Of a DNA stretch of 44,498 nucleotides, positions 1-8,550 are shown in pieces; position 1 is the stretch's first letter, and every line of letters begins with the position of its first letter. The stretch covers positions 1 to 44,498 of the forward strand of contig SDZD01000052.1 of NCBI GenBank assembly GCA_004172935.1, in the 5' to 3' direction. The notes under the pieces were generated by a model. It was not told where the DNA came from, searched no databases, and was given only the letters and a program-made list of their open reading frames with translations. The DNA comes from a bacterium (GTDB lineage Bacteria; Armatimonadota; Abditibacteriia; Abditibacteriales; Abditibacteriaceae). The position numbers and the translations under genes were made by a program.

Positions 1-125
1 CACAAGTGGCTGCTGCGCTGGTTATGGGCGGCTTCGTCGCACCATTCGATGAGTCGGGTGCAACGGCGACAGGCGAGTTGTTGGGTTTGGAGTTCGAGGA
101 GTGTGGTGGGGGGTGGACTGGACAT
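1..125 (-). CDS. Uracil-DNA glycosylase, family 5 (UdgB-like), N-terminal fragment
   Basis: Only the first 41 codons lie in the window; the gene continues past base 1. The start is the ATG at 125 (reverse strand). The visible peptide has a pair of cysteines followed by a conserved stretch, CRRCTRLIEW, then an acidic/alanine segment. That resembles the N-terminus of family 4/5 uracil-DNA glycosylases, where a C-x2-C pair followed by R-L-[IV]-x-W supplies two ligands of the 4Fe-4S cluster. The expected role is removal of uracil from DNA in base-excision repair. No strong Shine-Dalgarno sequence precedes the ATG. The catalytic motifs are outside the window, so the family call rests on this short N-terminal signature alone. 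Confidence 0.6.
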   Translation of the reverse strand, partial: MSSPPPTTLLELQTQQLACRRCTRLIEWCDEAAHNQRSSHL

Positions 126-175
126 TCGCGGTGAGATTTTCAGACGGGAGAGAAAGGGGATGGCTCCTTTCTGGG

Positions 176-213
176 AGTTTCTAGTTATTAGTAGTTAGTT
201 TTTAGTAACCGCT
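176..213 (+). repeat. Dispersed intergenic repeat, copy A
   Basis: A 38-base stretch rich in TAGT/TTAGT units, ending in TAGTAACCGCT, matches 17113-17150 at 36 of 38 positions in the same orientation. About 20 bases downstream both copies also share a TCGTTTTG...CCTCCTAA block and, in different order, a CTCACCGAGTTC block. It sits between the uracil-DNA glycosylase start and the 3' end of kdsB. No terminal inverted repeats or target duplications are obvious. Confidence 0.75.
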
Positions 214-331
214 CACCGAGTTCGTGGAATCTTTCGTTTTGCCCCCTCCTAACACTTCCCTGGCGTTCGCTGGGAGTTCACATTTCATTTAAGGGAGAGA
301 GGCTCACAAGAGGGGAAATTTTGCTATGGGT

Positions 332-1096
332 TTATTGGTTTTCGCGGAGGTAGGTGCGGGCGCGTTCCAAGTCGTCGGGGGTGTCGATGGCGATGGGGAC
401 TACGTCCTGGACTATGGCTACGCCGATGGCGACTCCAGCGTCGAGGGCGCGGAGTTGTTCGAGTTTTTCGGACTCTTCTAATGGCGAAGGAGGGAGGGAA
501 GCCATTTTCAACAGCCAGTTGGCTTCGTAGGCGTAGATACCCAGATGGCGTAGCGGCTTGACGAGGGCGGTGTTATCGCGGTCGTAGGGAATAGGGGCGC
601 GAGAGAAATAGAGGGCGCGCTGTTGTTGCGAGACGACGGCCTTCACGGTGTTGGGATCGAAGAACTGCTCGTCGCTTTGGAGCGGCGTGGCAAGGGTGCC
701 CATTTGCAGGTCGGGTTGGTCGGCCATCAAAGCGAGGAGGGCGTCGATATGGGCGGGGTCGAGAAAAGGCTCATCGCCTTGCACGTTAACGACTATCTGG
801 CGACCATCGAGCGGGATGCCCAGAGTTTGGATGGCTTCGGCGAGGCGGTCGGTGCCTGTGTGGCAATTTTCGCTGGTCATCACGACTTGGGCATCGGACG
901 AGGCAAAGCGGGCTTCGACTTCATTGGCGATGCGTGGGTCGTCGGTGGCGACATAAACGGGGCGGGAGGCAGTAGTTTGCAAAGCGGCGCGCACGACGCG
1001 GGAAATGACGGTTTGGCCGTCGAGTTCGGCGAGTGGTTTACCGGGGAAGCGCGACGAGGCGTAGCGCGCAGGAATGATGATTTTGGCGTCGTTCAT
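332..1096 (-). CDS. kdsB: 3-deoxy-manno-octulosonate cytidylyltransferase (CMP-KDO synthetase)
   Basis: Activates KDO with CTP to CMP-KDO in the cytoplasm for transfer to lipid A during lipopolysaccharide synthesis. The 254-residue protein is full family length. It opens with the nucleotide-binding signature IIIPARYASSRFPGKPL (residues 6-22), has the VNVQGDEPFLDP block (103-114) that binds CTP and magnesium, and ends with the family's C-terminal segment. The reading frame stays open far upstream, but homology begins exactly at the ATG at 1096, so the longer frame is spurious. There is no clear Shine-Dalgarno sequence. It is the last gene of a minus-strand envelope block that includes a GT9 transferase 32 bases upstream. 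Its presence implies a KDO-containing LPS. Confidence 0.95.
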   Translation of the reverse strand: MNDAKIIIPARYASSRFPGKPLAELDGQTVISRVVRAALQTTASRPVYVATDDPRIANEVEARFASSDAQVVMTSENCHTGTDRLAEAIQTLGIPLDGRQIVVNVQGDEPFLDPAHIDALLALMADQPDLQMGTLATPLQSDEQFFDPNTVKAVVSQQQRALYFSRAPIPYDRDNTALVKPLRHLGIYAYEANWLLKMASLPPSPLEESEKLEQLRALDAGVAIGVAIVQDVVPIAIDTPDDLERARTYLRENQ

Positions 1097-1128
1097 GGGC
1101 AATTGAAAAATGAGATGGTGAGTTGAGG

Positions 1129-2025
1129 TTACAGTCCGAGAGTTCGGAGCGCTTCGCGGTGGGCGTCGGCGGGTAGAACGCGCATTGTGGTTTTGCCATC
1201 GAAACGGGCTAGGTCGGTGACGCCATTGGCGGGGCCAACTACGGCACGAGCGGCGCGCACAAGCGCCAGAAAGGTGAGGGCATCGGAGGTGTTCTGGTGG
1301 AATATGGGATGGTTGGCGGAGGCTTCGAGCGCTTGAGACCAATCCCCTGCCCGCCCTCCAGCGACGACGATGGGCCATGATTGGCGTAGTTCTATCACGG
1401 CCCGCACCCATTCGGCGCGTTCGCCGGATGATTTTAATGCGGTATCGAAGGGCACGAGTACGAACTCCTCGAAGTCGAAGGGCAGTTGAGCGCGCAGCGA
1501 ATCGAAGAGCATCTGAGGGACATCGAGCCATTCGCGGGCGCGTCCGCCTCGTGGTTGGGCGCCGACGGTTTCGACCAGTTCGAGGGCAAGTAGCGGCGAA
1601 AGCATTCCGCGCTTGGGGATACGATGGGTCAGGAATGCCTCGAAGTGGGAGGGAACGAAACCAGCGCGTTTGGGCGCGCGGGTAGACCACAGAAGCAGCA
1701 TAGCGTTGGCACCCTGCGAGAACGAAATGGCTAAATCAGGTTCGCTGGCGTGCAAGCGGGCCATGAGTGCAGCCTGTGCGGCCACGCCGCCAGCGGGGCG
1801 CACGTTAGCTTCATCGCAAGCACGGAAATGTTCGAGTAGCCCGACATGAGAAGCACGCGCGAAACAGGTAATGCGCGCACCAGGAAAACTTTCGCGCAGC
1901 GCGACCAGAGCCGGAAGCGAGGCGACGAGTCCGGCCAACGAACCGGAATGGAAGGTATTGATGCGAAGGATGGGGGTTTCGACCGTGAAGACCTTCGCCA
2001 TTTCGCGGGTACGGCCTAACTCCAT
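1129..2025 (-). CDS. Glycosyltransferase family 9 (heptosyltransferase-like)
   Basis: Likely transfers a sugar (heptose or similar) from a nucleotide sugar to LPS core or another envelope glycan. The N-terminus after the chosen start leads into ILRINTFHSGSLAGLVASLP, the GT9 first beta-strand and loop, followed by an ALRESFPGARI segment. The C-terminal half has a second Rossmann-like domain with PIVVAGG and a VGPANGVTDLA block resembling the GT9 donor-binding VGxDTGxxHLA motif. The Asp/Thr and His positions are changed (A-N-G-V-T-D), so activity or specificity may differ. The start is uncertain: the ATG at 2025 has GGGAG eight bases upstream; an ATG at 2061 and a TTG at 2148 are in frame. It lies between an LPS-kinase-like gene and kdsB. 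Confidence 0.8.
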   Translation of the reverse strand: MELGRTREMAKVFTVETPILRINTFHSGSLAGLVASLPALVALRESFPGARITCFARASHVGLLEHFRACDEANVRPAGGVAAQAALMARLHASEPDLAISFSQGANAMLLLWSTRAPKRAGFVPSHFEAFLTHRIPKRGMLSPLLALELVETVGAQPRGGRAREWLDVPQMLFDSLRAQLPFDFEEFVLVPFDTALKSSGERAEWVRAVIELRQSWPIVVAGGRAGDWSQALEASANHPIFHQNTSDALTFLALVRAARAVVGPANGVTDLARFDGKTTMRVLPADAHREALRTLGL

Positions 2026-2162
2026 CACCATTTCTCCCGCACTCATGCCATGCTTTTCCATCTCTTTTTTAGTTTGGCGCGTCAGAGACGAGCGCTTTTT
2101 TGGTTCGCTCACAGTTGGGTTAAGAGGTGTAACCAAACATGGGAACAACAGTTTTGGCGATC

Positions 2163-2960
2163 TTAGACAACCTCGGAAGCCTGGGATGGGGTTACGGTGG
2201 GGGCCTCTTTACGGGTGCGTTTGCGCCGTTTGAAGAGGGAACCGACACGTCGCACTGCGCGCGATAGGGGGGTGCCACCATTTTCGAGCAGGGAGAGTTC
2301 TTCTTCGCGTAAGAGGTCCGGGGTGTAGCGGGCTTTGATTTTGGCGAGGGCACGGCGGTCGAGGGCTTGCCATTCGCGCCACATCCACGCTTTGAAGCCG
2401 CGACGTTTGGGGCGAAAGACACAGGAAGTCGCCCAGTCGATGAGGCACACTCGCCCACTGGCGGGGTCGAAGAGGATGTTATCGCGGTGGAGGTCGCCGT
2501 GGGTCACGCTATGGGAGTGCATTTCGTTCATGACGGCTTCGAGCTGTTCAACAGCGGCGGCGGGCAATTCGCCGGGGGCGAAGTGCAGCAGCGACTGGCC
2601 CTGAAACCATTCCATGCCGAAAGCATCGGCGCCCGCGCGAAAATAGGGACAGGGAACGCCTTCCATACCTTGCAATGCGGACATGGCTTTCCATTCGCGT
2701 CTCATTTGATAGCGGCCAACGAAGAAACTAAACCAGAGAGCGCGGTTGGAACCATCCTTGAAGGCGACCTTGTGTCCCGACTGGGGGGGCCATTCGACGA
2801 GGTAGACGTTGGCTTTGGTCGAATTGCGGGCAACATGGAGGGACCGAAACGCACCCGCGACCAAGGCTTTTCTCTGAGCCTCGGATAGCGTTGGTGGTGC
2901 CGCAGACTCATCGGGGGTCGAAGGCCCGGCGAGAGAAGACGGAGACGATCTCATATCCAT
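2163..2960 (-). CDS. Lipopolysaccharide kinase-like (WaaP/InaA-type) protein
   Basis: A small protein-kinase-fold enzyme of the kind that phosphorylates LPS core sugars, or a related small-molecule or protein kinase. Visible features are a candidate ATP-binding lysine in KVAFKDG (K68), the catalytic loop HGDLHRDN (154-161, catalytic D156) and the metal-binding IDW (D175). The first 30 residues and last 40 are low-complexity; the tail is strongly basic (FKRRKRTRK), which suits membrane or LPS association. The start is the ATG at 2960, 15 bases after the GT4 gene ends, with no obvious Shine-Dalgarno sequence. Setting among GT4, GT9 and kdsB genes favours an LPS role; the substrate cannot be read from sequence. 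Confidence 0.8.
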   Translation of the reverse strand: MDMRSSPSSLAGPSTPDESAAPPTLSEAQRKALVAGAFRSLHVARNSTKANVYLVEWPPQSGHKVAFKDGSNRALWFSFFVGRYQMRREWKAMSALQGMEGVPCPYFRAGADAFGMEWFQGQSLLHFAPGELPAAAVEQLEAVMNEMHSHSVTHGDLHRDNILFDPASGRVCLIDWATSCVFRPKRRGFKAWMWREWQALDRRALAKIKARYTPDLLREEELSLLENGGTPLSRAVRRVGSLFKRRKRTRKEAPTVTPSQASEVV

Positions 2961-2975
2961 AATTTTAAGATTTTA

Positions 2976-4052
2976 TTATGCACGAGGCGTTCCTTGCTTT
3001 ACCAGATAGGCTTCGACTCGTGCCAAACAGACTTCGCGGTCAAAATTTGTCTCGATAAGAGTGCGCGCGGCCTTTCCGATTTGGCGTGACCGTTCGGGGT
3101 TTTCCAACGCTCGTTCGAGGGCGAGACGCAAAGACTCGACATCGCCGGGTTCGCACATGAAGCCAGTTTCACCTTCGCGCACAACTTCGGGAATGCCCGC
3201 CGTGCGGGCGGCAACCACTGTGACGGCACGCGCCTGAGCTTCCATGATGGAGATAGGCAACCCCTCTTTAAGCGATGGCAAACAAAGGGTATCGGTGGCG
3301 GCCAGAACACGCTCGACATCACGCTGAAAGCCAAGGAAGTGGACTCGGTCTTCGAGGCCGAGGGCTTTGGTCTGGGCGCGCAGGTCTTCTTCTAAGGCGC
3401 CTTCGCCCGCGAAGAGCAGTTGCAAATCGGAGGGCAAATTGGCGACGGCATCGAGCAAGAAGCGGTGGCCTTTGCGGTCGATGAGCGAGGCGACGACGGA
3501 GATTGTGCGCGCCTGTGGGGAAAGACCGAACGATTGTTTGGCCTCAGCCTTTTCTTGATCGGTAGGCGGGGTAAAGCGGTGTATATCGACGCCGTAGTAG
3601 AGCAAGTCGATTTTTGCTTCGGGTACACCCTGCTCGACCAGATATTCGCGCACCGAATTGGCGACAGCGATGAGTCGGCCCGCGAACTGGAACCACGTCT
3701 TTTTATCGCGGCCATGAATCCAGGCGATGGAGGGGACGCCCGCTATCTTTCCGGCCCATGCGCCCAGCCACGACGCGGTGGTGAGGTGGGTGTTGATGAG
3801 GTTGGCCTCTTCGTGTTTTATGAGGCGAATGAGGCGGATGAGGGTACGCGGGTCGAATTTACCGCGTGTGTGCCATCCATGGACGTGTACGCCGAAGGGT
3901 TTAAGTTTGTCGGCCTCAATGCGGAGCCGACTATCGCGCTTGGTGACCACGATGACGCGGTGGCCGCGCTTCGCCAGAAACGCACAGAGTTCCAGGAAAT
4001 ACGTTTCGGCGCCTCCGACTCGTGAGGGCGTGATGTATTGAACGAAAGTCAT
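2976..4052 (-). CDS. Glycosyltransferase family 4 (GT-B fold)
   Basis: Retaining glycosyltransferase that adds a sugar to an envelope glycan or lipid acceptor at the inner membrane. The N-terminal domain starts with YITPSRVGGAETYFLELC (residues 6-23), containing the glycine-rich acceptor loop. The C-terminal domain carries LLFAGEG (212-218) and the E-x7-E donor motif (E263 and E271, in EGLPISIMEAQA), followed by the usual GIPEVVREGETGFMCEPGD loop. At 358 residues it is normal for the family. The start is the ATG at 4052, without a strong ribosome site. It probably forms a transcription unit with the downstream LPS-kinase-like gene (15-base gap). Donor and acceptor are unknown. Confidence 0.92.
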   Translation of the reverse strand: MTFVQYITPSRVGGAETYFLELCAFLAKRGHRVIVVTKRDSRLRIEADKLKPFGVHVHGWHTRGKFDPRTLIRLIRLIKHEEANLINTHLTTASWLGAWAGKIAGVPSIAWIHGRDKKTWFQFAGRLIAVANSVREYLVEQGVPEAKIDLLYYGVDIHRFTPPTDQEKAEAKQSFGLSPQARTISVVASLIDRKGHRFLLDAVANLPSDLQLLFAGEGALEEDLRAQTKALGLEDRVHFLGFQRDVERVLAATDTLCLPSLKEGLPISIMEAQARAVTVVAARTAGIPEVVREGETGFMCEPGDVESLRLALERALENPERSRQIGKAARTLIETNFDREVCLARVEAYLVKQGTPRA

Positions 4053-4116
4053 TGATCGTTGCAGAAGAGCTTACCTTTTGGGGGGAGAAATGGTCGGGGG
4101 CGCTATGCGCGCTGGA

Positions 4117-4872
4117 TTATTTTTTGATGGCTACGAAGCGGAGGCGAATGTAGTCGGCGAACCAGCCTTTGTCGTCGCGCAATTTGGGGGCGGCCAGTTC
4201 TTCGGCTCGGAGCAGGAGGGCGTCTTGTTCGGCAGATGACAGAGTGGCGAGGTAAGTTGCGCGGAATTGGCGCCACCATGTTTGAATGCCCTCTTTGCCT
4301 TCGAGGGGCGTGGGACGCGAAAACAGTTGGAGGAACGTGGGTTCGAGGTCGCCGCCTTCGAGGCTGGTGGCCCACTCGCGGAGCGAGGGGTAGAAGTTGG
4401 GCGACTCGAATGGAGTCAAGCCGAGTTCGATGGAGGCGGTGCGCAGGGTGGCTTCGAGTTCGCGCACATTGCCGCGCCCACCGAACTCGCCGACGAAACG
4501 ACCACCGGGTTTAAGGGCGCGATAAACGCTTTTCGCGACAGCGATGTGGTCGGGAACCCAGTGCATTGTGGCGTTGGTGAAGACGGCGTCGTAACCTGTG
4601 CCCAGGTCGAAATTTTGGGCATCGCCTTGATGAAATTCGATGTTTGGAAAGTGAGCGCGGGCGCTTTCGAGCATGGAGGCGGAAGCATCGAGACCGACGA
4701 CTTGCGCGCCGCTTTGCGCGATTTGATTGGTGAGTTCGCCTGTTCCGCAGCCCACATCAAGGATACGTTCGCCGGGTTGGGGGGCAAGTAAGTCCACCAC
4801 GCCTTGGCCCAGTTTCCAGACGAAGGCGTGTTTGTCGGAGTACAGTTCAGCGTTCCAAGTGTTGTTTCCCAT
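4117..4872 (-). CDS. Class I SAM-dependent methyltransferase (trans-aconitate methyltransferase-like)
   Basis: Transfers a methyl group from S-adenosylmethionine to an unknown small acceptor. SAM-binding motif I is ILDVGCGTGELT (residues 37-48), followed by GLDAS, a post-motif DAQNFDL, and ATMHWVPD, which resembles the N-x-x-x-H-W-V block of the Tam/biotin-type (Methyltransf_11/25) methyltransferases. Size (251 residues) and the long C-terminal helix-rich part match trans-aconitate 2-methyltransferase relatives. The start is the ATG at 4872, overlapping by one base (TAATG) the stop of the upstream transporter gene. That supports translational coupling and a two-gene unit. Confidence 0.88.
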   Translation of the reverse strand: MGNNTWNAELYSDKHAFVWKLGQGVVDLLAPQPGERILDVGCGTGELTNQIAQSGAQVVGLDASASMLESARAHFPNIEFHQGDAQNFDLGTGYDAVFTNATMHWVPDHIAVAKSVYRALKPGGRFVGEFGGRGNVRELEATLRTASIELGLTPFESPNFYPSLREWATSLEGGDLEPTFLQLFSRPTPLEGKEGIQTWWRQFRATYLATLSSAEQDALLLRAEELAAPKLRDDKGWFADYIRLRFVAIKK

Positions 4873-5732
4873 TATTTGCGTTCCGTCTGACACCAGATGA
4901 CGCCGCTGAGAGCCAGAGCGCCGCCGCACAGTTCGAAAGTCGAGGGCAATTCACCAAGGAAAGCCCAACCGATGAGAACAGCGCATGGTGAGACGAGGAA
5001 GAGAAAGCTCATAACTCGTGCCACGCTCATGTGAGATAACACCCATGACCACAAAACATAGCCCAATGCCCCTGGGAAAACGCCGAGGACAATCATGTGG
5101 AGAGTGGCACTGGTGGGCGCAACTTTGACGGCGTGAACCAATCCGCCGCTGAAGGGCAAGAGCGCGAAGGTGCCGCTGATGATGGCGGCAGCGGTGAGGT
5201 CGAGCGCGCCATAGCGCGGGCGCAGACGTACCTGGATGAGCTGATAAGCCGCCGCACAGAAGGCGGCAGCGACGACGAGAAGAGCGCCCGTTGAAAGTTT
5301 GATTCCGTCGTGACCGCCCAGAGCCAGTAGCGCGACACCAGAGAAGGAGATTCCCGCCCCGAAGAGAGCACGTTTAGAGACGTGCTGCTTGAGGAAGAGG
5401 TGAGCGCCCAGTGTGACCAGCACCGGGATAATGGAGCCAATGAGCGCAGCGGCCCCCGCTGAAATGCTTTGTTCGCCCGCATTGAGAGCGAGGTTATAGA
5501 GGGTAAAACCGCAAAAGCCGGAAAGGAATATCGTCAACCAATCGCGGCGCGCAAAGCTTGGGCGATTGCGTAGCAACAGCGGCAGCAGCACCAGCGAAGC
5601 GATGAGATAACGACCAAACGCGAGTTGTCCCGGCGTGAAGTGCACCACTGCGGCGCGAATCGAAACCCACGATTCCCCCCACGAAATTACGGCCAACGCA
5701 ACAGCACCCCACAACCGAACGGTCTTACTCAC
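4872..5732 (-). CDS. EamA-family (DMT superfamily) transporter
   Basis: Integral membrane protein with about ten predicted helices in two EamA repeats, the usual 280-300 residues. The repeats have the characteristic segments WGESWVSIRAA, FGRYLIASLVLLPLLL and, at the end of the first repeat, AALIGSIIPVLVTLGAHLFL; the second ends SFLFLVSPCAVLIGWAFLGE. Members export amino acids, nucleobases or other metabolites; the substrate is not predictable. The start used is a GTG at 5732 (GTG AGT AAG) with no clear Shine-Dalgarno sequence. It is translationally coupled to the methyltransferase gene through TAATG, which hints that it may export the methylated product, but this is inference. Confidence 0.88.
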   Translation of the reverse strand: MSKTVRLWGAVALAVISWGESWVSIRAAVVHFTPGQLAFGRYLIASLVLLPLLLRNRPSFARRDWLTIFLSGFCGFTLYNLALNAGEQSISAGAAALIGSIIPVLVTLGAHLFLKQHVSKRALFGAGISFSGVALLALGGHDGIKLSTGALLVVAAAFCAAAYQLIQVRLRPRYGALDLTAAAIISGTFALLPFSGGLVHAVKVAPTSATLHMIVLGVFPGALGYVLWSWVLSHMSVARVMSFLFLVSPCAVLIGWAFLGELPSTFELCGGALALSGVIWCQTERK

Positions 5733-5803
5733 CGTAAGGGTTTAACCGAATGAGTTGAGAGAGGTAATTATTAATGCGATATGAGAGCAGTCAGGGTCAT
5801 AAA

Positions 5804-5829
5804 CGCCCCCCTCTTGCGGGCAGAGGGCG
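5804..5829 (-). terminator. Possible terminator after the ADP-ribosylglycohydrolase gene
   Basis: Read on the minus strand, a GC-rich stem (CGCCCTCT against AGAGGG..GCG, with two unpaired Gs) and a seven-base loop are followed by GTTTATG. It lies about 55 bases past the stop of the 5885-6955 gene and about 70 before the transporter start. The T-run is short, so the call is tentative. Confidence 0.4.
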
Positions 5830-5884
5830 CCAATATGGTGAAAAAGACGCGCCGAGTCACGTTTCTACGGGGAGATTGGAAGAT

Positions 5885-6955
5885 TCAGAATGGGAGGGCG
5901 CGACGGGCGGCGTGGGTCAGGACTATGGCGAGGAAGAAAGCATTTCGTAGCAAGGGAGTTCCGAAGAGAACGCGAGGGGCGACTACAGTGGAACCTTCTT
6001 CGATGGCGAGGGTAAGTTCGTTGGCCACGCGGGCGATGTAGTTAGGCGAGTTGGGCCAGTCCCACAATTCGCTGGCCCAGTCGGTGGGCAGGTTATCGAC
6101 TCCGACTGCGGCGCCGAGGATACCGCCTAAGATGGCGCCTGTTGAGTCGGAGTCGCCCCCGCAAAGGATGATTTCTTGCACTCCAGCGCGGAAGTTGTCG
6201 GGGTGACGGAGCCAGCATTGCAGGACAACGGGAACGGTATGAAAGATGTAGCCAGTCACGCCGTTTTGAAGGCCCAATTCGGCGCAGAAGTCGAGGGCAC
6301 TCTGGTTGCGGGCGGCGGAGTTGACAGCTTTTTTGGCGAGGGCGAGCATTTCGCGGGCTTGCTCGGAGTCGTCGCTCCATTCGGCGAGGTCGTGGATGAA
6401 GCGGCGCCCGTCGTTTCGGCCTTGGGAGGCGTGGGCGGCGGCCAGAGCGATGGCGAACGAGGCCCATTCGGCTTTGGGGTCGGTGTGGGTGAGGCGGGTG
6501 GAAATGCGGCAAAAGTCGCGCAGTTGGGCGGTGCCATCGCCGAAGAAAGCGCCCAAAATGGGGGCACGCATGGCGGGGCCGTTGCCCGCCGAATAGACAC
6601 CGGTTTTGGTGGCGGGCAAAAACAGCATGGCTTTGAAGGCGGAGCGCAGAGTCGCCATGCCGACGCCGGGGGGAAGGGTGAACGCCCAGTGGCGAAATTC
6701 GCCCGCGAGAACGCGACTGAAGCGCTCGGTGCTGCCACGCGATTCGAGCAACGCGCGGGCGGTGAAGAGGGCATGTTCGGTATCGTCGGAAACCATGCCT
6801 TTATTGGGGAGCAGGCACATATCCAGGCTACGCTCAATTTCTTCGCCCCAGACGCGGCGGCGCTTTTTTGGGGAAAGGCGCTCGAAAGGCAGGCCCAGAG
6901 CGTCGCCGATGGCGCCGCCGAGCAGACATCCGTGCAACATTTGCAATGAGGTCAT
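5885..6955 (-). CDS. ADP-ribosylglycohydrolase family protein (DraG/ARH-like)
   Basis: Predicted to hydrolyse ADP-ribose from protein or small-molecule acceptors with a dinuclear magnesium centre. The family signatures are present: GCLLGGAIGDALGLPFE near the N-terminus (residues 9-25), SDDTEHALF (56-64, first metal ligands), GNGPAMRAPILGAFFG in the middle, THTDPKAEW, and GGDSDSTGAILGGILGA near residue 270 (second metal ligands). At 356 residues the catalytic domain is complete, with a short hydrophobic tail (NAFFLAIVLTHAARRALPF) that is unusual for the family and could anchor it weakly to membrane. The start is the ATG at 6955, with no clear ribosome site. It is divergent from pepD. No ADP-ribosyltransferase partner is visible, so the substrate is unknown. 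Confidence 0.92.
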   Translation of the reverse strand: MTSLQMLHGCLLGGAIGDALGLPFERLSPKKRRRVWGEEIERSLDMCLLPNKGMVSDDTEHALFTARALLESRGSTERFSRVLAGEFRHWAFTLPPGVGMATLRSAFKAMLFLPATKTGVYSAGNGPAMRAPILGAFFGDGTAQLRDFCRISTRLTHTDPKAEWASFAIALAAAHASQGRNDGRRFIHDLAEWSDDSEQAREMLALAKKAVNSAARNQSALDFCAELGLQNGVTGYIFHTVPVVLQCWLRHPDNFRAGVQEIILCGGDSDSTGAILGGILGAAVGVDNLPTDWASELWDWPNSPNYIARVANELTLAIEEGSTVVAPRVLFGTPLLRNAFFLAIVLTHAARRALPF

Positions 6956-7059
6956 TTTGAGCGTTGAGTTTGGAGTGGTGAGGAGAAACGGGCTATCGCT
7001 GAAGATTCATCACTTCAAAATCGACACCCGAAACAGTGGGAGCGCCAAACTGAAAGGCG

Positions 7060-8532
7060 ATGAACGTCGCGTTGCCTCTGGCTTATCAAGACCTTGAACC
7101 TGCGCCCGTATGGGGCGCTTTTGCGCTACTGAACTCGATCCCCCGACCTTCGGGACAGGAAGAGCGTTTACGGCGTGTTATCGAGCAAATCGCTCAGGAA
7201 AAAGGGGCGAGTTCGCGCAGCGATGAGCGCGGCAATCTATGCGTAACGCTTCCCGGCCAGAATTGCGCGCCGGGAGCGCCCACCGTGGCACTTCAAGCTC
7301 ACCTCGACATGGTTTGCCAGAAGCGGCCCGAAGTGACGTTCGATTTCGACAAGGACGCCATCCAACCACAGCGCGATGGCGACAAGATTTCGGCGACAGG
7401 CACGACTCTGGGCGCCGACAATGGCATTGGCGCAGCTTTCATGCTGGCGCTGTTGGACGGGGCGGCGAATGTATATCCGCCACTCGAACTATTGTTCACG
7501 GTTGAAGAAGAAACCGGACTCTATGGCGCGGCGCTACTGGACCCGGCGCTGGTTTCGGCGCGACTCATGATCAACCTCGACTCGGAAGAGGACGACGAGA
7601 TTACCATTGGCTGCGCAGGTGGCGGAGGCGTCGAGCTGTTTTTGCCGATAGCACGCGAGGCACGCACGGAAAGCGAGAGCGCTTACCGCTTCACTGTGGG
7701 CGGACTGGCGGGCGGCCATTCGGGGATTCAAATCGGCGAACCGTTGGGCAACGCAATAAAGATTGCCGGACAAATTCTGGATGGGCTTCGCGAGAGCGTG
7801 CCCGACTTGCGCCTGAGCGTAATTGAGGGCGGCACGGCGCACAACGCCATCCCGCGCGATTGCCATGTGGCGTTCGCCTCGCCCGCCTCACAGGACGGCG
7901 AGTTAAACGCGGCGTGGGCGCATATCACCGCCGAAATCGCAGAGAAGTGGAAAAGCGACGAGCCAAACCTTGTGCTGTCGTTAGAAGAGGCGAGCGCAGT
8001 TGAAGCGCCACTTTCGCTGGCTGCGACAGAGACGGTTGTGGGACTGGTGCGGGCGTTGCCGCACGGCGTGCAGAAGATGAGCGAGCGCTGGGCACACAAA
8101 GTTCAGACATCATCGAACCTCGCCGAAGTGAAGAGCAGCGAAGGCGAAGTGAAATTCCATGTGTCGAACCGCTCGTTTGTAGCGTGCGACCTCACGGATA
8201 TGCAGGAACACTGCGCAACGCTGGGAAAGAATGCGGGAGCAAGGGTGGAAATGCGCGACGGCTACCCCGGCTGGGAACCACGCGCCGAGTCGCCGCTACG
8301 CGACCAGACGGCGGCGGCGTTCGCGAATGTGAACGGGAAAATACCTCGCATCGAGGTTGTTCATGCCGGGCTTGAGTGCGGACTATTGAGCGAGAAACTG
8401 CCGGGGCTGGACGCGGTTTCGTTTGGGCCGACGATTCGTGGGGCACACACTCCCGAAGAGTGGGTTTCGATTGCCAGCGTCGGGCGCAACTGGGCGATTT
8501 TGAAAGAATTGCTCACGGCACTGGCGCAGTAA
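7060..8532 (+). CDS. pepD: Aminoacyl-histidine dipeptidase / cytosol non-specific dipeptidase
   Basis: M20-family zinc peptidase that cleaves Xaa-His and many other dipeptides in the cytoplasm. Conserved sequence blocks, all in place: PRPSGQEE (28-35), the first metal ligand in LQAHLDMVCQK (H81, D83), the bridging Asp in LGADNGIGAA (D120), and FTVEEETGLYGA (146-157), which holds the catalytic glutamate and the next metal ligand. GGLAGGHSGIQI then leads into the dimerisation domain, and VHAGLECGL near the C-terminus carries the last metal-binding histidine. Length (490) equals E. coli PepD. The ATG at 7060 is preceded by AAAGG. It is a stand-alone gene followed by an 11-bp inverted repeat and a strong bidirectional terminator. 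Confidence 0.95.
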   Translation: MNVALPLAYQDLEPAPVWGAFALLNSIPRPSGQEERLRRVIEQIAQEKGASSRSDERGNLCVTLPGQNCAPGAPTVALQAHLDMVCQKRPEVTFDFDKDAIQPQRDGDKISATGTTLGADNGIGAAFMLALLDGAANVYPPLELLFTVEEETGLYGAALLDPALVSARLMINLDSEEDDEITIGCAGGGGVELFLPIAREARTESESAYRFTVGGLAGGHSGIQIGEPLGNAIKIAGQILDGLRESVPDLRLSVIEGGTAHNAIPRDCHVAFASPASQDGELNAAWAHITAEIAEKWKSDEPNLVLSLEEASAVEAPLSLAATETVVGLVRALPHGVQKMSERWAHKVQTSSNLAEVKSSEGEVKFHVSNRSFVACDLTDMQEHCATLGKNAGARVEMRDGYPGWEPRAESPLRDQTAAAFANVNGKIPRIEVVHAGLECGLLSEKLPGLDAVSFGPTIRGAHTPEEWVSIASVGRNWAILKELLTALAQ

Positions 8533-8550
8533 CACGCAGTGCGATGGGGA

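Noticed and set aside
1097..1690. A frame extending kdsB upstream to about 452 residues
   Set aside because: Homology to KdsB begins exactly at the ATG at 1096; the upstream part is Arg/Pro-rich antisense-like sequence lying over the GT9 gene, so it is a spurious open frame.
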